Assembly: GCA_037444005.1 (NCBI GenBank)
Contig: JBBING010000018.1
Span: 1-34,790, forward strand
Length of the DNA: 34,790 nt
Origin: DATLZC01 sp037444005
GTDB lineage: Bacteria; Chloroflexota; Dehalococcoidia; DSTF01; JACRBR01
Direction: 5' to 3'
Made by a program: the position numbers and the translations under genes. Within the stretch, counting starts at the first letter, position 1; each line of letters starts with the position of its first letter. Shown in pieces: positions 22,382 to 32,595 of this stretch. The notes under the pieces were generated by a model that was not told the DNA's origin, made no database searches, and was given only the letters and a program-made list of their open reading frames with translations.

Positions 22382-25300
22382 ATGGACCTTTCGGGACTTC
22401 TGCCCCTCATCGATGAAGCCGCCGGACTGGACCGCGTCGCGACGCGGCTGGTCCCGAACCGCCCGCTGACCGCGGGCGTGGTCGACGGCGCCAAGGCGAC
22501 GACCATCGCCGCGCTGGCGCTGCGCTGGCCGGCGCCCGTGCTCGTCGTGACGTCGAAGCCGAACCGGGCGGCGACGCTGCACGAGGAGGTCGCGTCCTGG
22601 CTCGGAGGGCGCGGCCGCGCGCTGCTCTTCCCGGAGCGGGACGACCTGCCCTACGAGCGCCTCGCGCCCGATCCGGCGGACGTGTGGGCGCGTCTGACCG
22701 CCCTCGATGCGCTGGCGGCGCCGGGGGGACCCCTAGTCGTGGTGGCGTCGGCGCTGGCGCTGGCGCAGCGGACGCTCACCCACGCGGAGCTGCGCGACGC
22801 CACGCTCGACGTGGCGGTGGGCGACCGGCTGAGCCCCGAGGAGCTCGTGCGGCACGCCATTCAAGCGGGCTACCGGCCCGAGCCGCAGGTTCTCGAACCG
22901 GGCAGCGTGGCCCGCCGGGGCGGCATCGTCGACGTCTGGCCGCCGCAGGACGCCGAACCTGCGCGGATCGAGTTCTGGGGAGACCAGGTCGACTCGATCC
23001 GGCGGTTCGATCCGGGGACGCAGCGGTCCCGGGGCCACGACGAGCTCGTCCGCGTACGGCCGGCGTCGGAGGCGCTCGACTGGGCGGCGGGCGCGGCCGC
23101 TCTCGAGTCCGCCGACCTCTCCCGCATGACACCGGACGCGCGCGCGGCTTTCGAAGAGGCGCTCGAACGGCTGGGTCACGACGTCGCGACTCCCGACCGC
23201 GACCGCTTCCTGTCGTTCATCGCCGTCGGAACGCTCGTTGAGCACCTCCGCAGTGACGCGCTGCTCATCGTCGACGAGCCGCCGGAGGTCGAGGCCGCGG
23301 TCCGGGAGTTCGAGGAGCGCGCTGAGGAGGCGCGGGAGGATCTCGAGCGGCGAGGCGAGCTGCCGCTCCGGCTGTCTCCTCCGTACGAGCCGTGGGATCG
23401 GCTGGCGCCGTCGCTGGAAGCGCATCCTTTGCGCCTGACGCTGAGCCGCTGGGCTGTGGAGGACGGTGCGAGCGCGGTGCGTCTGCCGTTCGGGCCCGCC
23501 GACGTCTTCGGGGGACGCCTCAAGGCGCTGGCGAACACGCTCGCCGAGGCGGTCCGCGAAGGGCGCCAGGCGATCGTGGTGTCGACGCAGGCCCCGCGCC
23601 TCTGGGCCATCCTGCGCGAATTCGATGTTCCCGTCGTTCGCGCCGAAGCGCTGGCGTCGGCGCCGGAGCCGGGGACGGTGGCGCTGCTCCAGGGCGCGTT
23701 GCCCCACGGGTGGAGCGTCGGGTTCGAAGGGGAGCCCGTCCTCGAGCTGCTCACCGACGCGGAAGTGTTCGGCTTCTCGAAAGAGCGGCGTCCCCGGCCG
23801 CGCCAGCGCGGTGTCGCCATCGAGGCCTTCCTGTCGTCGCTCAAGCCGGGCGATTTCGTCGTCCACGTCGACCACGGCGTCGCGCGTTTCGCTGGCCTCG
23901 TGCGCCGGACCATCGACGGCGTCGAGCGGGAGTATCTGGAACTCCACTACGCGGAGGGAGACCGGCTGTTCGTGCCCACGGACCAGGTGGACCGCGTCAG
24001 CCGGTACGTGGGCTCGGGAGATCGGCCACCGGCGCTGACCCGGCTCGGCAGCCAGGAGTGGGCCCGCACGAAGGCGCGGGTGCGCCGGGCGGTGCAGGAT
24101 CTGGCGAAGGAGCTGCTGGAGCTGTACGCGGCGCGAGAGGCGCTGCCGGGGCACGCCTTCGGACCCGACACGCCGTGGCAGCAGGAGCTCGAGGCGTCAT
24201 TCCCGTATGTCGAGACGCCGGACCAGCTCGCGGCAGTGCGCGAGGTGAAGCTGGACATGGAGCGCCCGAAGCCCATGGATCGGCTCGTGTGCGGTGACGT
24301 CGGCTACGGGAAGACGGAAGTGGCGGTCCGCGCAGCGTTCAAGGCTGCGGCGGACGGCGCCCAGGTGGCCGTCCTGGTTCCCACGACGGTGCTCGCGCAG
24401 CAGCACTTCCAGACGTTCTCGCGCCGGCTGGCCGCCTTCCCCGTCCGCATCGAGATGCTGAGCCGCTTTCGCTCCGAGCGCGAGCAACAGGAGATCGTCC
24501 GCGGGCTGGCTGACGGCTCCATCGACATCGTCATCGGCACGCATCGCCTGCTGCAAAAAGACGTGCGGTTCAAGAACCTGGGGCTCGTCATCGTCGACGA
24601 AGAGCAGCGGTTCGGCGTGGCGCACAAGGAGCATCTCAAGCGGATGCGGCGCGAGGTCGACGTGCTCACGCTTACGGCGACGCCGATCCCGCGGACGTTG
24701 CACATGGCCCTCAGCGGCATCCGGGACATGTCGACCATCGAGACGCCGCCTGAGGACCGTCTCCCCATCAAGACCTACGTCACCGAGTACGACGACCGCG
24801 TGGTGCGCGAGGCGATCCTGCGCGAGATCGAGCGCGGGGGGCAGGTGTACTTCGTCCACAATCGCGTCGAGACCGTCGACCAGGTCGTGCGCAAGGTCCG
24901 CGAGCTGGTTCCTGAGGCGGACGTGCTCGTGGCTCACGGGCAGATGCCCGAGGAGCAGCTCGAACGGGCGATGCTGAGGTTCGTGGCGGGCGAGGCCGAT
25001 GTGCTGGTGTGCACCACCATCATCGAATCCGGCCTCGACATCCCGAACGTGAACACCATCATCATCAATCAGGCGGACCGTCTGGGCCTGTCGCAGTTGT
25101 ATCAGCTCCGGGGCCGGGTCGGCCGTGGGTCGGTGCGGGCCTACGCGTATCTGCTATACGACCGGGGCCGGGCGCTATCGGAGGTGGCGCAGAAGCGGCT
25201 GCAGGCCATCTTCGAGGCGACAGAGCTTGGCGCGGGGTTCCAGATCGCCATGCGCGACCTCGAAATTCGGGGCGCGGGCAACCTGCTCGGCGCGGAGCAG

Positions 25301-25852
25301 AGCGGCCACATCGCGGCTGTCGGCTTCGATCTGTACGTGCGCATGCTGGGCGAGGCGGTGCGCCGTCTGCAGGCCGTCCAGAGGGGCGAGGAGCCGGAGC
25401 CCGGAGAAGCGCAGCGGCCACCGGTGACCCTCGACCTCCCCATTTCCGCGTTCATCCCCGAAAGCTACGTGCCCGACCTCAACGTGCGGCTCGCGGTGTA
25501 CCAGCGCATGGGCGAGATGAGGACGCCGGAGGAGGTGCGCGCGCTCGAGGACGAACTGCGCGACCGTTTCGGTCCGCCGCCCCGGCCGGTGCGAGAGCTG
25601 CTGTTCGCCCTCACAGTGCGCGCGCTGGCTCGTCAAGCGAGGGCGGCCGCGGTTCAGGTCGAAGACGGGGCCCTGGTGCTTCGGATGGAGGAAGGAGTGG
25701 ACCTGCGCGCCGCTGGCCTCGCGCCTGCGCCCGGGCTCGTCGTCGGACATCGGCAGGCGCGGCTCGATCTCCGCGCGCTGGGCGAGCGATGGCGCGAGGC
25801 GCTCGTGGTCGCGCTCGAGCAGCTCGCGGGCGTCGGCGCGAGCGCCGCCTGA
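22382..25852 (+). CDS. mfd: Transcription-repair coupling factor Mfd
   Basis: Mfd removes RNA polymerase stalled at DNA damage and recruits the UvrABC excision system. The 1156-residue protein has all expected parts in order: UvrB-homology N-terminal domains, the RNA-polymerase-interacting (CarD-like) domain starting at GDFVVHVDHGVARF (about residue 489), and a RecG-like motor. The motor has Walker A GDVGYGKTE (from 638), DEEQ (739-742), TATPIPRTL, and the RGRVGRGSVRAYAYLLY translocation segment. The C-terminal autoinhibitory domain (SYVPDLNVRLAVYQRMG) follows. The length is standard. ATG 22382 has only a weak purine tract upstream. The stop is one base from the stop of the convergent mutase gene. 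Confidence 0.97.
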   Translation: MDLSGLLPLIDEAAGLDRVATRLVPNRPLTAGVVDGAKATTIAALALRWPAPVLVVTSKPNRAATLHEEVASWLGGRGRALLFPERDDLPYERLAPDPADVWARLTALDALAAPGGPLVVVASALALAQRTLTHAELRDATLDVAVGDRLSPEELVRHAIQAGYRPEPQVLEPGSVARRGGIVDVWPPQDAEPARIEFWGDQVDSIRRFDPGTQRSRGHDELVRVRPASEALDWAAGAAALESADLSRMTPDARAAFEEALERLGHDVATPDRDRFLSFIAVGTLVEHLRSDALLIVDEPPEVEAAVREFEERAEEAREDLERRGELPLRLSPPYEPWDRLAPSLEAHPLRLTLSRWAVEDGASAVRLPFGPADVFGGRLKALANTLAEAVREGRQAIVVSTQAPRLWAILREFDVPVVRAEALASAPEPGTVALLQGALPHGWSVGFEGEPVLELLTDAEVFGFSKERRPRPRQRGVAIEAFLSSLKPGDFVVHVDHGVARFAGLVRRTIDGVEREYLELHYAEGDRLFVPTDQVDRVSRYVGSGDRPPALTRLGSQEWARTKARVRRAVQDLAKELLELYAAREALPGHAFGPDTPWQQELEASFPYVETPDQLAAVREVKLDMERPKPMDRLVCGDVGYGKTEVAVRAAFKAAADGAQVAVLVPTTVLAQQHFQTFSRRLAAFPVRIEMLSRFRSEREQQEIVRGLADGSIDIVIGTHRLLQKDVRFKNLGLVIVDEEQRFGVAHKEHLKRMRREVDVLTLTATPIPRTLHMALSGIRDMSTIETPPEDRLPIKTYVTEYDDRVVREAILREIERGGQVYFVHNRVETVDQVVRKVRELVPEADVLVAHGQMPEEQLERAMLRFVAGEADVLVCTTIIESGLDIPNVNTIIINQADRLGLSQLYQLRGRVGRGSVRAYAYLLYDRGRALSEVAQKRLQAIFEATELGAGFQIAMRDLEIRGAGNLLGAEQSGHIAAVGFDLYVRMLGEAVRRLQAVQRGEEPEPGEAQRPPVTLDLPISAFIPESYVPDLNVRLAVYQRMGEMRTPEEVRALEDELRDRFGPPPRPVRELLFALTVRALARQARAAAVQVEDGALVLRMEEGVDLRAAGLAPAPGLVVGHRQARLDLRALGERWREALVVALEQLAGVGASAA

Positions 25853-25853
25853 G

Positions 25854-27500
<1,647 letters not shown>

Positions 27501-27506
27501 GCGGGT

Positions 27507-27512
27507 ATGATG
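27507..27512 (-). promoter_or_regulatory. Weak -10-like box (CATCAT) before the mutase gene
   Basis: On the minus strand CATCAT (27512-27507) ends six bases before ATG 27500, the spacing seen at other leaderless-type starts here. The first base departs from the TANNNT pattern, and no -35 is clear. Confidence 0.22.
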
Positions 27513-27555
27513 CCGCAACCGCCGCTCGCTGGCTACGTCCGTCCGGACCGAAACG

Positions 27556-28467
27556 CTAGCGGGCGCCGCGCAGGCGCGGGTCGAGCACGTCGCGCAGGGA
27601 GTCGCCCAGCAGGTTGAACCCGAGCACGGTCAGGCTGATGGCGAGCCCGGGGAAGAACGCCCACCAGACGTGGATCGGGAAGTGGCTTCGCGCGGCGCTG
27701 ACGTCAGTGCCCCAGGACGGGTTCGGGGGTGGGATGCCGAGCCCCAGGAACGAGAGCGACGCCTCCGCGAGAATGGCCGAGCCGAGCAGCGTGGTCGCGA
27801 TGATGATGGCGAGCGCCGTCACGTTGGGCGCGATGTGCACGAACAGGATGCGCGGCGTGGAGGCGCCGAGCGCCCTGGCCGCCTCCACGTACTGATTGTT
27901 CCGCTCCGACAGCACCGCTCCCCGGACGACCCGCGTGACGGGGAAGATGATCGCGATGCCGACCGCGATGACCACCGTCTGGAACGACGGGCTCAGTACC
28001 TGCGCCAGGATGAGCAGCAGCAGCAGCCCGGGAAACGCGATCGCGGTGTCCACCACGCGCTGAATAAAGTTGTCGACGACCCCGCCTGCGTAGCCGGAGA
28101 TGATGCCCAGGATCGTCGCGACCATTGTCCCGCCGATCACCGCGAGGAACGCCACGCCGATCGAGATGCGGGCGCCGTGCACCACCCGGCTGAACATGTC
28201 GCGGCCCAGGTTGTCCGTCCCGAACGGATGCGCCCACGACGGGTTCTCCAGAGGCTGCCCTGCGGTGATATCTCCGACGCGGTAGGGGGCGATCATCGGG
28301 GCGAACGCCGCCACGAGCGCCAGCGCGAGGATGATCATGAACCCGGCGACGCCGAGGGGGTTCTGACGGGCGATGTTCGCCAGGGTGCGGAGGAGCCGGC
28401 GCCGCGGTCTGAGGACCTCGTACACTCCGGTTTCGAGCACCCCGATGGCTTCGTTCGTGGCGGTCAT
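27556..28467 (-). CDS. Peptide/nickel-type ABC transporter permease, DppC family
   Basis: This is the second inner-membrane permease of an oligopeptide-type importer. The 303-residue protein has a cytoplasmic N-terminal tail, a first membrane segment (about residues 38-60), the extracytoplasmic HPFGTDNLGRDMFSRVVHGARIS motif, and then the permease core. The EAARALGASTPRILFVHIAPN loop is the EAA motif that contacts the ATPase. SFLGLGIPPPNPSWG and the LGDSLRDVLDPRLR ending are typical of DppC/OppC. ATG 28467 lies ten bases after the stop of the DppB-type gene, so the binding protein and two permeases are one operon read leftwards. Genes for the ATPase pair are absent, and the next gene down is the mutase. 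Substrate class is unknown. Confidence 0.92.
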   Translation of the reverse strand: MTATNEAIGVLETGVYEVLRPRRRLLRTLANIARQNPLGVAGFMIILALALVAAFAPMIAPYRVGDITAGQPLENPSWAHPFGTDNLGRDMFSRVVHGARISIGVAFLAVIGGTMVATILGIISGYAGGVVDNFIQRVVDTAIAFPGLLLLLILAQVLSPSFQTVVIAVGIAIIFPVTRVVRGAVLSERNNQYVEAARALGASTPRILFVHIAPNVTALAIIIATTLLGSAILAEASLSFLGLGIPPPNPSWGTDVSAARSHFPIHVWWAFFPGLAISLTVLGFNLLGDSLRDVLDPRLRGAR

Positions 28468-28477
28468 GTGGCGTCCC

Positions 28478-29422
28478 TCAACTGTACCGGATGCGCGGGT
28501 CGAGCCAGGCGTAGCTGATATCGACGATGAGGTTCATCAACACGACGGCGACGCCGGTGTAGAGCGTCATCGTTTGCACGACCTGGTAGTCCTTGCCGGC
28601 GAGCGAGGCCAGGATGTACTGGCCCAGGCCGGGCAGCGCGAAGATCTGCTCGATGATCACCGTCCCGCCCAGCAGACCGGCGATCTGGAGCCCGATGACC
28701 GTAACCACGGGGATGATCGAGTTCTTGAGCGCGTGCCGGAAGATGACCATGCGCTCGCTGAGGCCCTTCGCCCGTGCGGTTCGGATGTAGTCGGTCCGCA
28801 TGACTTCGAGGAGCGATGACCGCGTGAGGCGCATGATGCCCGCGGCCGACGCCAATCCGAGGATCGCCGCTGGCGGCACGAACTGCCGCAAGTTGTCCCA
28901 TGGGTCATCGAAGAAGTGGACCGTATACCCGAGCGGCGGGGCGTAGCCCCATAACTCGTTCGGGATGAGCAGCACCAGCGTCGCCAGCCAGAAGCCGGGA
29001 ATTGACAGGCCGAGCACCGCGGTGACGCGTACGGCGTAGTCCAGCGGCGAATTGCGGAACACGGCCGAGACGATGCCGAAGGGCACGCCGACCACTACCG
29101 TCACCAGCACGGTGATGATGAGCAGCTCGATGGTCACGGGAAGCCGCTGTTTGATGGCCTCGATCACCGGCTGCTGGTTGACGTTGGAAACGCCGAGGTC
29201 TCCCCGGACGAGATCGCCGAGCCAGCGCAGGTACTGGACGGGCAGCGGGTCGTTGAGGCCCATGTGCTCGCGCAGCCCCTCGATCTGCTCTTCCTGGCAG
29301 AGCGGACATCGCAGCTTCGCCGGGTCGCCGGGGGCCACGCGCAGTAAGAGAAAGACGGCGACCGACAGGATGAAGAGAATGAACACCCCAATGATGAGAC
29401 GCCGGATGATATAGGCGCGCAC
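28478..29422 (-). CDS. Peptide/nickel-type ABC transporter permease, DppB family
   Basis: The 314-residue protein has the N-terminal RRLIIGVFILFILSVAVFLLLRVAPGDP segment typical of DppB, six membrane segments, the RTARAKGLSERMVIFRHALKNS EAA loop and the ALPGLGQYILASLAGKDYQVVQ segment. It pairs with the DppC-type protein to form the pore. An uncommon detail is a CPLC pair (Cys39, Cys42) in the first extracytoplasmic loop, just after the first membrane segment, which could form a disulfide or bind metal. The start is ATG 29422, ten bases after the stop of the binding-protein gene. It is the middle gene of the three-gene transporter operon. Confidence 0.92.
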   Translation of the reverse strand: MRAYIIRRLIIGVFILFILSVAVFLLLRVAPGDPAKLRCPLCQEEQIEGLREHMGLNDPLPVQYLRWLGDLVRGDLGVSNVNQQPVIEAIKQRLPVTIELLIITVLVTVVVGVPFGIVSAVFRNSPLDYAVRVTAVLGLSIPGFWLATLVLLIPNELWGYAPPLGYTVHFFDDPWDNLRQFVPPAAILGLASAAGIMRLTRSSLLEVMRTDYIRTARAKGLSERMVIFRHALKNSIIPVVTVIGLQIAGLLGGTVIIEQIFALPGLGQYILASLAGKDYQVVQTMTLYTGVAVVLMNLIVDISYAWLDPRIRYS

Positions 29423-29432
29423 GGTCCGCCTC

Positions 29433-31139
29433 TTACAGGTCCAGCCAGGTCGTGTTGATCAACAGCCCCGTCGCGCCGAGTCCCTGCGGCACGTTCTTCA
29501 CGAAGTTCCAGTACAGCGTCCGGCTGAACGGGCTCACGATGGGCAGGAACATCGGGCCCTTCTCGTAGATCAGCTTCTGGACGTCGTGGATGGCCTTCAC
29601 GAGCTCTTCGGGGTCCGTGATGCTCTTGGCGTCCTCGATGGCCTTATCGACCTCCGGGTCCTGGAGCCCGGTCGAATAGATGTTGTCACCGGCCGGCCCG
29701 CGCGAGTGGTGGAAGTCGAGCGGGATCTCCGGCGTCTCGTAGACCTGGTTCAGCGCGAGGCTCGCGTCGTAGTTCTTGTCGGTGTAGTTGTTGAGCCACG
29801 TGCCGAAGTCCTGCGGGTCCTGTTCGACCTCGAACCCGGCCGCCCGCATCTGCTCCAGAAAGATCGGCAGGTGGGCGTTGTGCTCCTCAATGGTGCTGTT
29901 GGCCGGGTACATGACCTTGATCTTCAACGGTAGCTCGTACCCCGCCTCCCGGATGAGCTGCTTCGAGCGCTCCGGGTCGTACGGCTGCAGCTCGTTGAGC
30001 TCTTCCTCGGACAGCGCGTAAGCGCCCGTCGGCCAGTGGACGAGCCCGTTCGGCTTGGCGTCGCCCTTGTACACGATGTCGATGTACTGCTGGCGGTTGA
30101 TGGCGTACATCGCCGCCTTTCGGATGCGCGGGTCATCCCACGGCTTGCGGGTGACGTTCATCGTGAAGGAGATAAACGTGAAGACCGGCTGCGGCTCGCC
30201 CTGCCAGAGCTGCGGGTTCTGGCTCAACAGTTGCTCCGCCTCATCGCGGTTCTCGGCGCCGTACTGGTAGCTCTGCTTCGACAGGAACGCCGTTCGCAGG
30301 GCGGCCCGGTCCGGGATGATGCGCACGTCGATGCCGTCGATGTACGGCAGCTTTGCGTTGTTGTTGTTTTCGTCGGTCCGGTAGTAGTTCGGGTTCTTGT
30401 CTAGGTTCAGGTTCTGCCCCTCGACGTACGAGGTCACGAAGTAGGGGCCGCCCCCGACCGCGACCTGCTTCATCCGGTCCGGGTTGTTCTGGATGAGCTC
30501 GCGCGGCGGGATCGTGTTGATGAAGAAGCTCATCCGCATGAGGAACCACGCGTACGGCTTCGGCGTCTTGACCGTGTAGATGGTGTTGTTCTCGGAGGCC
30601 TCGTGCGAGGCGAACCAGTCGTTGACGAAGACGGCCGCGTTGGCCTGCTCGAGGTTCTTGATCCGCTCGAAGCTGACGTACGCGTCCTCGGCGTCCATGT
30701 CCCGCTCGGGGATGCCGAGGTTGTTCGGCGCGATCTTCACCCCCGGCCGGATCTTGAAGATGTATGTGACATCGTCGGGGTGTTCGTAAGACTCCGCCAG
30801 ATCGAAGAAGAAGAAGTCAGGCTTCACCGCCGACTGGGCGACGAGGACGTTGTAGATCCTGGGAAAGTACCCTACGCCGCCGGCGATGGAGATGTGCGGG
30901 TCGAGCGTGTCGATATTGACGGCGCTTCCCAGCAAGTACCGCCCGCCGTACTTCGGGGTCTCGACGGCGCCAGTGGGCGAAGCGCCGGGGGTGGTGCCGC
31001 CGCCCTCCTCGCCCCCTCCGCCGCACGCCGCCAGCGCCCATGCGCCCGCCGCGCCGGCGGCGCCGAGCGCCGTCCCGTGAAGCAGCCTGCGCCTGCTGAT
31101 GCGGTCACGCTGCAGCCGCGCCCAGTAGCCTTGCGCCAT
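29433..31139 (-). CDS. ABC transporter substrate-binding lipoprotein, family 5 (oligopeptide type)
   Basis: The 568-residue protein captures the substrate outside the membrane for the two permeases downstream. The N-terminus has a twin-arginine-type signal (ISRRRLLHG, Arg16-18), a hydrophobic stretch and the lipobox LAAC with Cys39, followed by a Gly/Thr/Pro-rich linker. The family 5 features follow: LLGSAVNIDTLDPH, ADAYVSFERI-like (here EDAYVSFERIKN), GGGPYFVTSYVEGQNLNLDKNPNYY and DPRIRKAAMYAINRQ. ATG 31139 has GGAGGAG (31150-31156) upstream at good spacing. The ligand cannot be told: peptides, opines, nickel and sugars are all taken up by this family. It is the first gene of the operon. Confidence 0.92.
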   Translation of the reverse strand: MAQGYWARLQRDRISRRRLLHGTALGAAGAAGAWALAACGGGGEEGGGTTPGASPTGAVETPKYGGRYLLGSAVNIDTLDPHISIAGGVGYFPRIYNVLVAQSAVKPDFFFFDLAESYEHPDDVTYIFKIRPGVKIAPNNLGIPERDMDAEDAYVSFERIKNLEQANAAVFVNDWFASHEASENNTIYTVKTPKPYAWFLMRMSFFINTIPPRELIQNNPDRMKQVAVGGGPYFVTSYVEGQNLNLDKNPNYYRTDENNNNAKLPYIDGIDVRIIPDRAALRTAFLSKQSYQYGAENRDEAEQLLSQNPQLWQGEPQPVFTFISFTMNVTRKPWDDPRIRKAAMYAINRQQYIDIVYKGDAKPNGLVHWPTGAYALSEEELNELQPYDPERSKQLIREAGYELPLKIKVMYPANSTIEEHNAHLPIFLEQMRAAGFEVEQDPQDFGTWLNNYTDKNYDASLALNQVYETPEIPLDFHHSRGPAGDNIYSTGLQDPEVDKAIEDAKSITDPEELVKAIHDVQKLIYEKGPMFLPIVSPFSRTLYWNFVKNVPQGLGATGLLINTTWLDL

Positions 31140-31251
31140 GGTGGTGAACTCCTCCCAGATACGGACACCCGCGCCGGGCGCTCCTCCCCGGCTCTTCGGG
31201 CCACAGACTCGAAGACCGTGACGTAAAGGTCACCGTCCCGTTGTAATGATG

Positions 31252-31281
31252 CAGTTACGCCCAACAAGGCCTTTGTGTCAA
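31252..31281 (-). promoter_or_regulatory. Possible promoter of the ABC operon (TTGACA, uncertain -10)
   Basis: A perfect TTGACA lies at 31281-31276 on the minus strand. At 17-18 bases further the sequence is GTAACTG, a poor -10. The spacer contains the palindrome AAGGCCTT. The rest of the 31140-31387 gap holds the ribosome site and the terminator of the carrier gene. Confidence 0.3.
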
Positions 31282-31322
31282 GCGGTCGGGACACCATTCT
31301 GCGGGGATTAGGGGCGCGGGGG

Positions 31323-31366
31323 CGCGAAAAGGCAGCCCGAGGCGCCTCGGACTGCCTGGTTTCGCG
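31323..31366 (-). terminator. Rho-independent terminator of the A-type carrier gene
   Basis: Read on the minus strand, GGCAGTCCGAG-GCGC-CTCGGGCTGCC folds into an eleven-pair stem (one mismatch) followed by TTTT. Outer CGCGAAA/TTTCGCG arms (31323-31329, 31360-31366) extend the pairing. It begins 21 bases after the stop of the carrier gene and separates it from the ABC operon. Confidence 0.75.
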
Positions 31367-31387
31367 TTCTGTAACGGTCGAACGGCT

Positions 31388-31744
31388 TCAGCAGCAACTG
31401 CGCGGCTGCTCGCCGCCGTCACCGGTCGAGAAGCTGTGGCCGCAAGCGCACGACCGCACCGCGTTGGGGTTGAAGATGGTGAACCCGCTGCGCATGAGGT
31501 CGTCGACGTAGTCGATCTCGGCGCCCCTGAGGAGCGGCGCGCTGTCGGGGTCGACCAGCAGCGTGACGCCCGCGTGCTCGATGACGATGTCGCCGTCTTC
31601 CTTCCCCTGGGCGAGCGCCATCCCGTACTGGTAGCCCGAACAGCCGCCTCCGGCGACGAAGACCCGCAGAGCGCCGCTCTCGATACCCCGCTCGGCGAGC
31701 AGGGCCTTGGCCTTCTCTGCGGCCCGGTCAGTAATCGTCAGCAT
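31388..31744 (-). CDS. erpA: A-type iron-sulfur carrier protein (HesB/IscA/ErpA family)
   Basis: These small proteins receive and hand on Fe-S clusters to target enzymes. The 118-residue protein has the family layout: LTITDRAAEKAKALLAERG, the first cluster ligand Cys35 in GGGCSGYQYGM, and the C-terminal pair Cys99/Cys101 in SCACGHSF. An extra tail of about 14 residues ends in two cysteines (117-118), which is unusual. Whether it is IscA, ErpA or SufA in role cannot be told, so the symbol is a family label. ATG 31744 has AAAGGAG (31761-31755) upstream. The gene lies 41 bases after the SufR-like regulator and is probably in its transcript; a strong terminator follows. Confidence 0.9.
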   Translation of the reverse strand: MLTITDRAAEKAKALLAERGIESGALRVFVAGGGCSGYQYGMALAQGKEDGDIVIEHAGVTLLVDPDSAPLLRGAEIDYVDDLMRSGFTIFNPNAVRSCACGHSFSTGDGGEQPRSCC

Positions 31745-31785
31745 CGTCAGTGCGCTCCTTTCCCGAATGCGCTCGCTTCACTCCG

Positions 31786-32457
31786 TTATTCTACCGCTCC
31801 CGACGCGGCGGGCGACGCCGCCGGCCGCACCCGATAGGCGCAGTAGCTGTCGCCATCGACGCACGATGGCTCCACGTACTCTACGTCGGCCTGGAGGAGC
31901 CGCCGCAAGAGCCGTTCGTCGTGCGCGCAGACCTGCGTGTGGTCGGCGTCGACCACCTTTCGGCAGGGGCAGCCGTGTCCGATCAGCAGGAAGGAGTCGC
32001 CCTCGGGCTCGACGTCAAACACGATGCCCTCTTCCGCCAGGATGCGCGTGACGCTTTCGACGCGTTCCGCCAGGGTCTCGCCCCGCACGCGCACCGCGTA
32101 CGCGTCCGCCAGCCGGTCGGCCATGCGCTCGAACACGAGGTTCGCGATCTCCGCGCCGCTCTTTCCGAGCGTCTCTTCCGGGTCGAGCGTCACGATCTCC
32201 TGGATGAGCCGGTTGGTCAGCCGCACGTAATGCTTGGGAAAGAGCTCTTCACCCGCGTCGGTCAGGGAGAAGACGTAGTGCGGCCGGCCGGTCTCGCGGC
32301 GCACCTGGTCGACGGCGATATGCCCGTCGCGGAGGAGGATATCGAGATGCCTGCGGATGGTGGCGGGGGCGAGGCCCAGCTCGCGCGTCAACTCATCCAC
32401 CGTCATGCGACGCCGACGGCGGAGGATTTCGAGGATGGTCTGCCGGGTACTTTCCAT
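31786..32457 (-). CDS. SufR-like winged-helix regulator with cysteine cluster
   Basis: The 223-residue protein has an N-terminal winged helix (about residues 10-65, with DELTRELGLAPATIRRHLDILLRDG as the helix-turn-helix), a helical middle region and a C-terminal domain with Cys163, Cys165, Cys177, Cys199 and Cys206. This arrangement resembles SufR-type regulators that sense Fe-S cluster status, although the spacing differs from cyanobacterial SufR. It sits between an A-type carrier (downstream) and a divergent cysteine desulfurase, which supports that role. ATG 32457 is chosen; GTG 32463 is two codons upstream. It likely represses both divergent promoters through the repeat at 32545-32561. 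Cluster binding itself is inferred. Confidence 0.78.
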   Translation of the reverse strand: MESTRQTILEILRRRRRMTVDELTRELGLAPATIRRHLDILLRDGHIAVDQVRRETGRPHYVFSLTDAGEELFPKHYVRLTNRLIQEIVTLDPEETLGKSGAEIANLVFERMADRLADAYAVRVRGETLAERVESVTRILAEEGIVFDVEPEGDSFLLIGHGCPCRKVVDADHTQVCAHDERLLRRLLQADVEYVEPSCVDGDSYCAYRVRPAASPAASGAVE

Positions 32458-32498
32458 ATGCACGCAAACCGGCGCGCGGCGGGCGCTCCGGCTTCTTC

Positions 32499-32528
32499 AC
32501 TCTAGACCCACTGAGCGGAGAACGTCAA
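32499..32528 (-). promoter_or_regulatory. Promoter of the SufR-like gene (TTGACG-N18-TAGAGT)
   Basis: On the minus strand TTGACG (32528-32523) and TAGAGT (32504-32499) are 18 bases apart, giving a leader of about 35 bases. The inverted repeat at 32545-32561 lies 16 bases upstream of the -35. Confidence 0.52.
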
Positions 32529-32544
32529 GCTTTCGTTCATTTAT

Positions 32545-32561
32545 ATAGCGAAAAGCGCTAT
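32545..32561. promoter_or_regulatory. Operator-like repeat ATAGCG-N5-CGCTAT between divergent Fe-S genes
   Basis: A perfect 6-bp inverted repeat with a five-base A-rich spacer, in an AT-rich patch of a GC-rich genome. It abuts the -35 of the cysteine desulfurase promoter and lies just upstream of the regulator promoter. It is the best candidate site for the SufR-like protein. It does not match the CAAC-N6-GTTG site of cyanobacterial SufR. Confidence 0.5.
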
Positions 32562-32589
32562 TGCCGGCCCCCATGGGCGGTGATAGCCT
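32561..32589 (+). promoter_or_regulatory. Promoter of the second cysteine desulfurase (TTGCCG-N17-TAGCCT)
   Basis: TTGCCG (32561-32566) and TAGCCT (32584-32589) have 17-base spacing, with TGA before the -10. The GTG start at 32596 follows six bases after the -10 and has no Shine-Dalgarno, so the mRNA is probably leaderless. Confidence 0.48.
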
Positions 32590-32595
32590 GACCTC

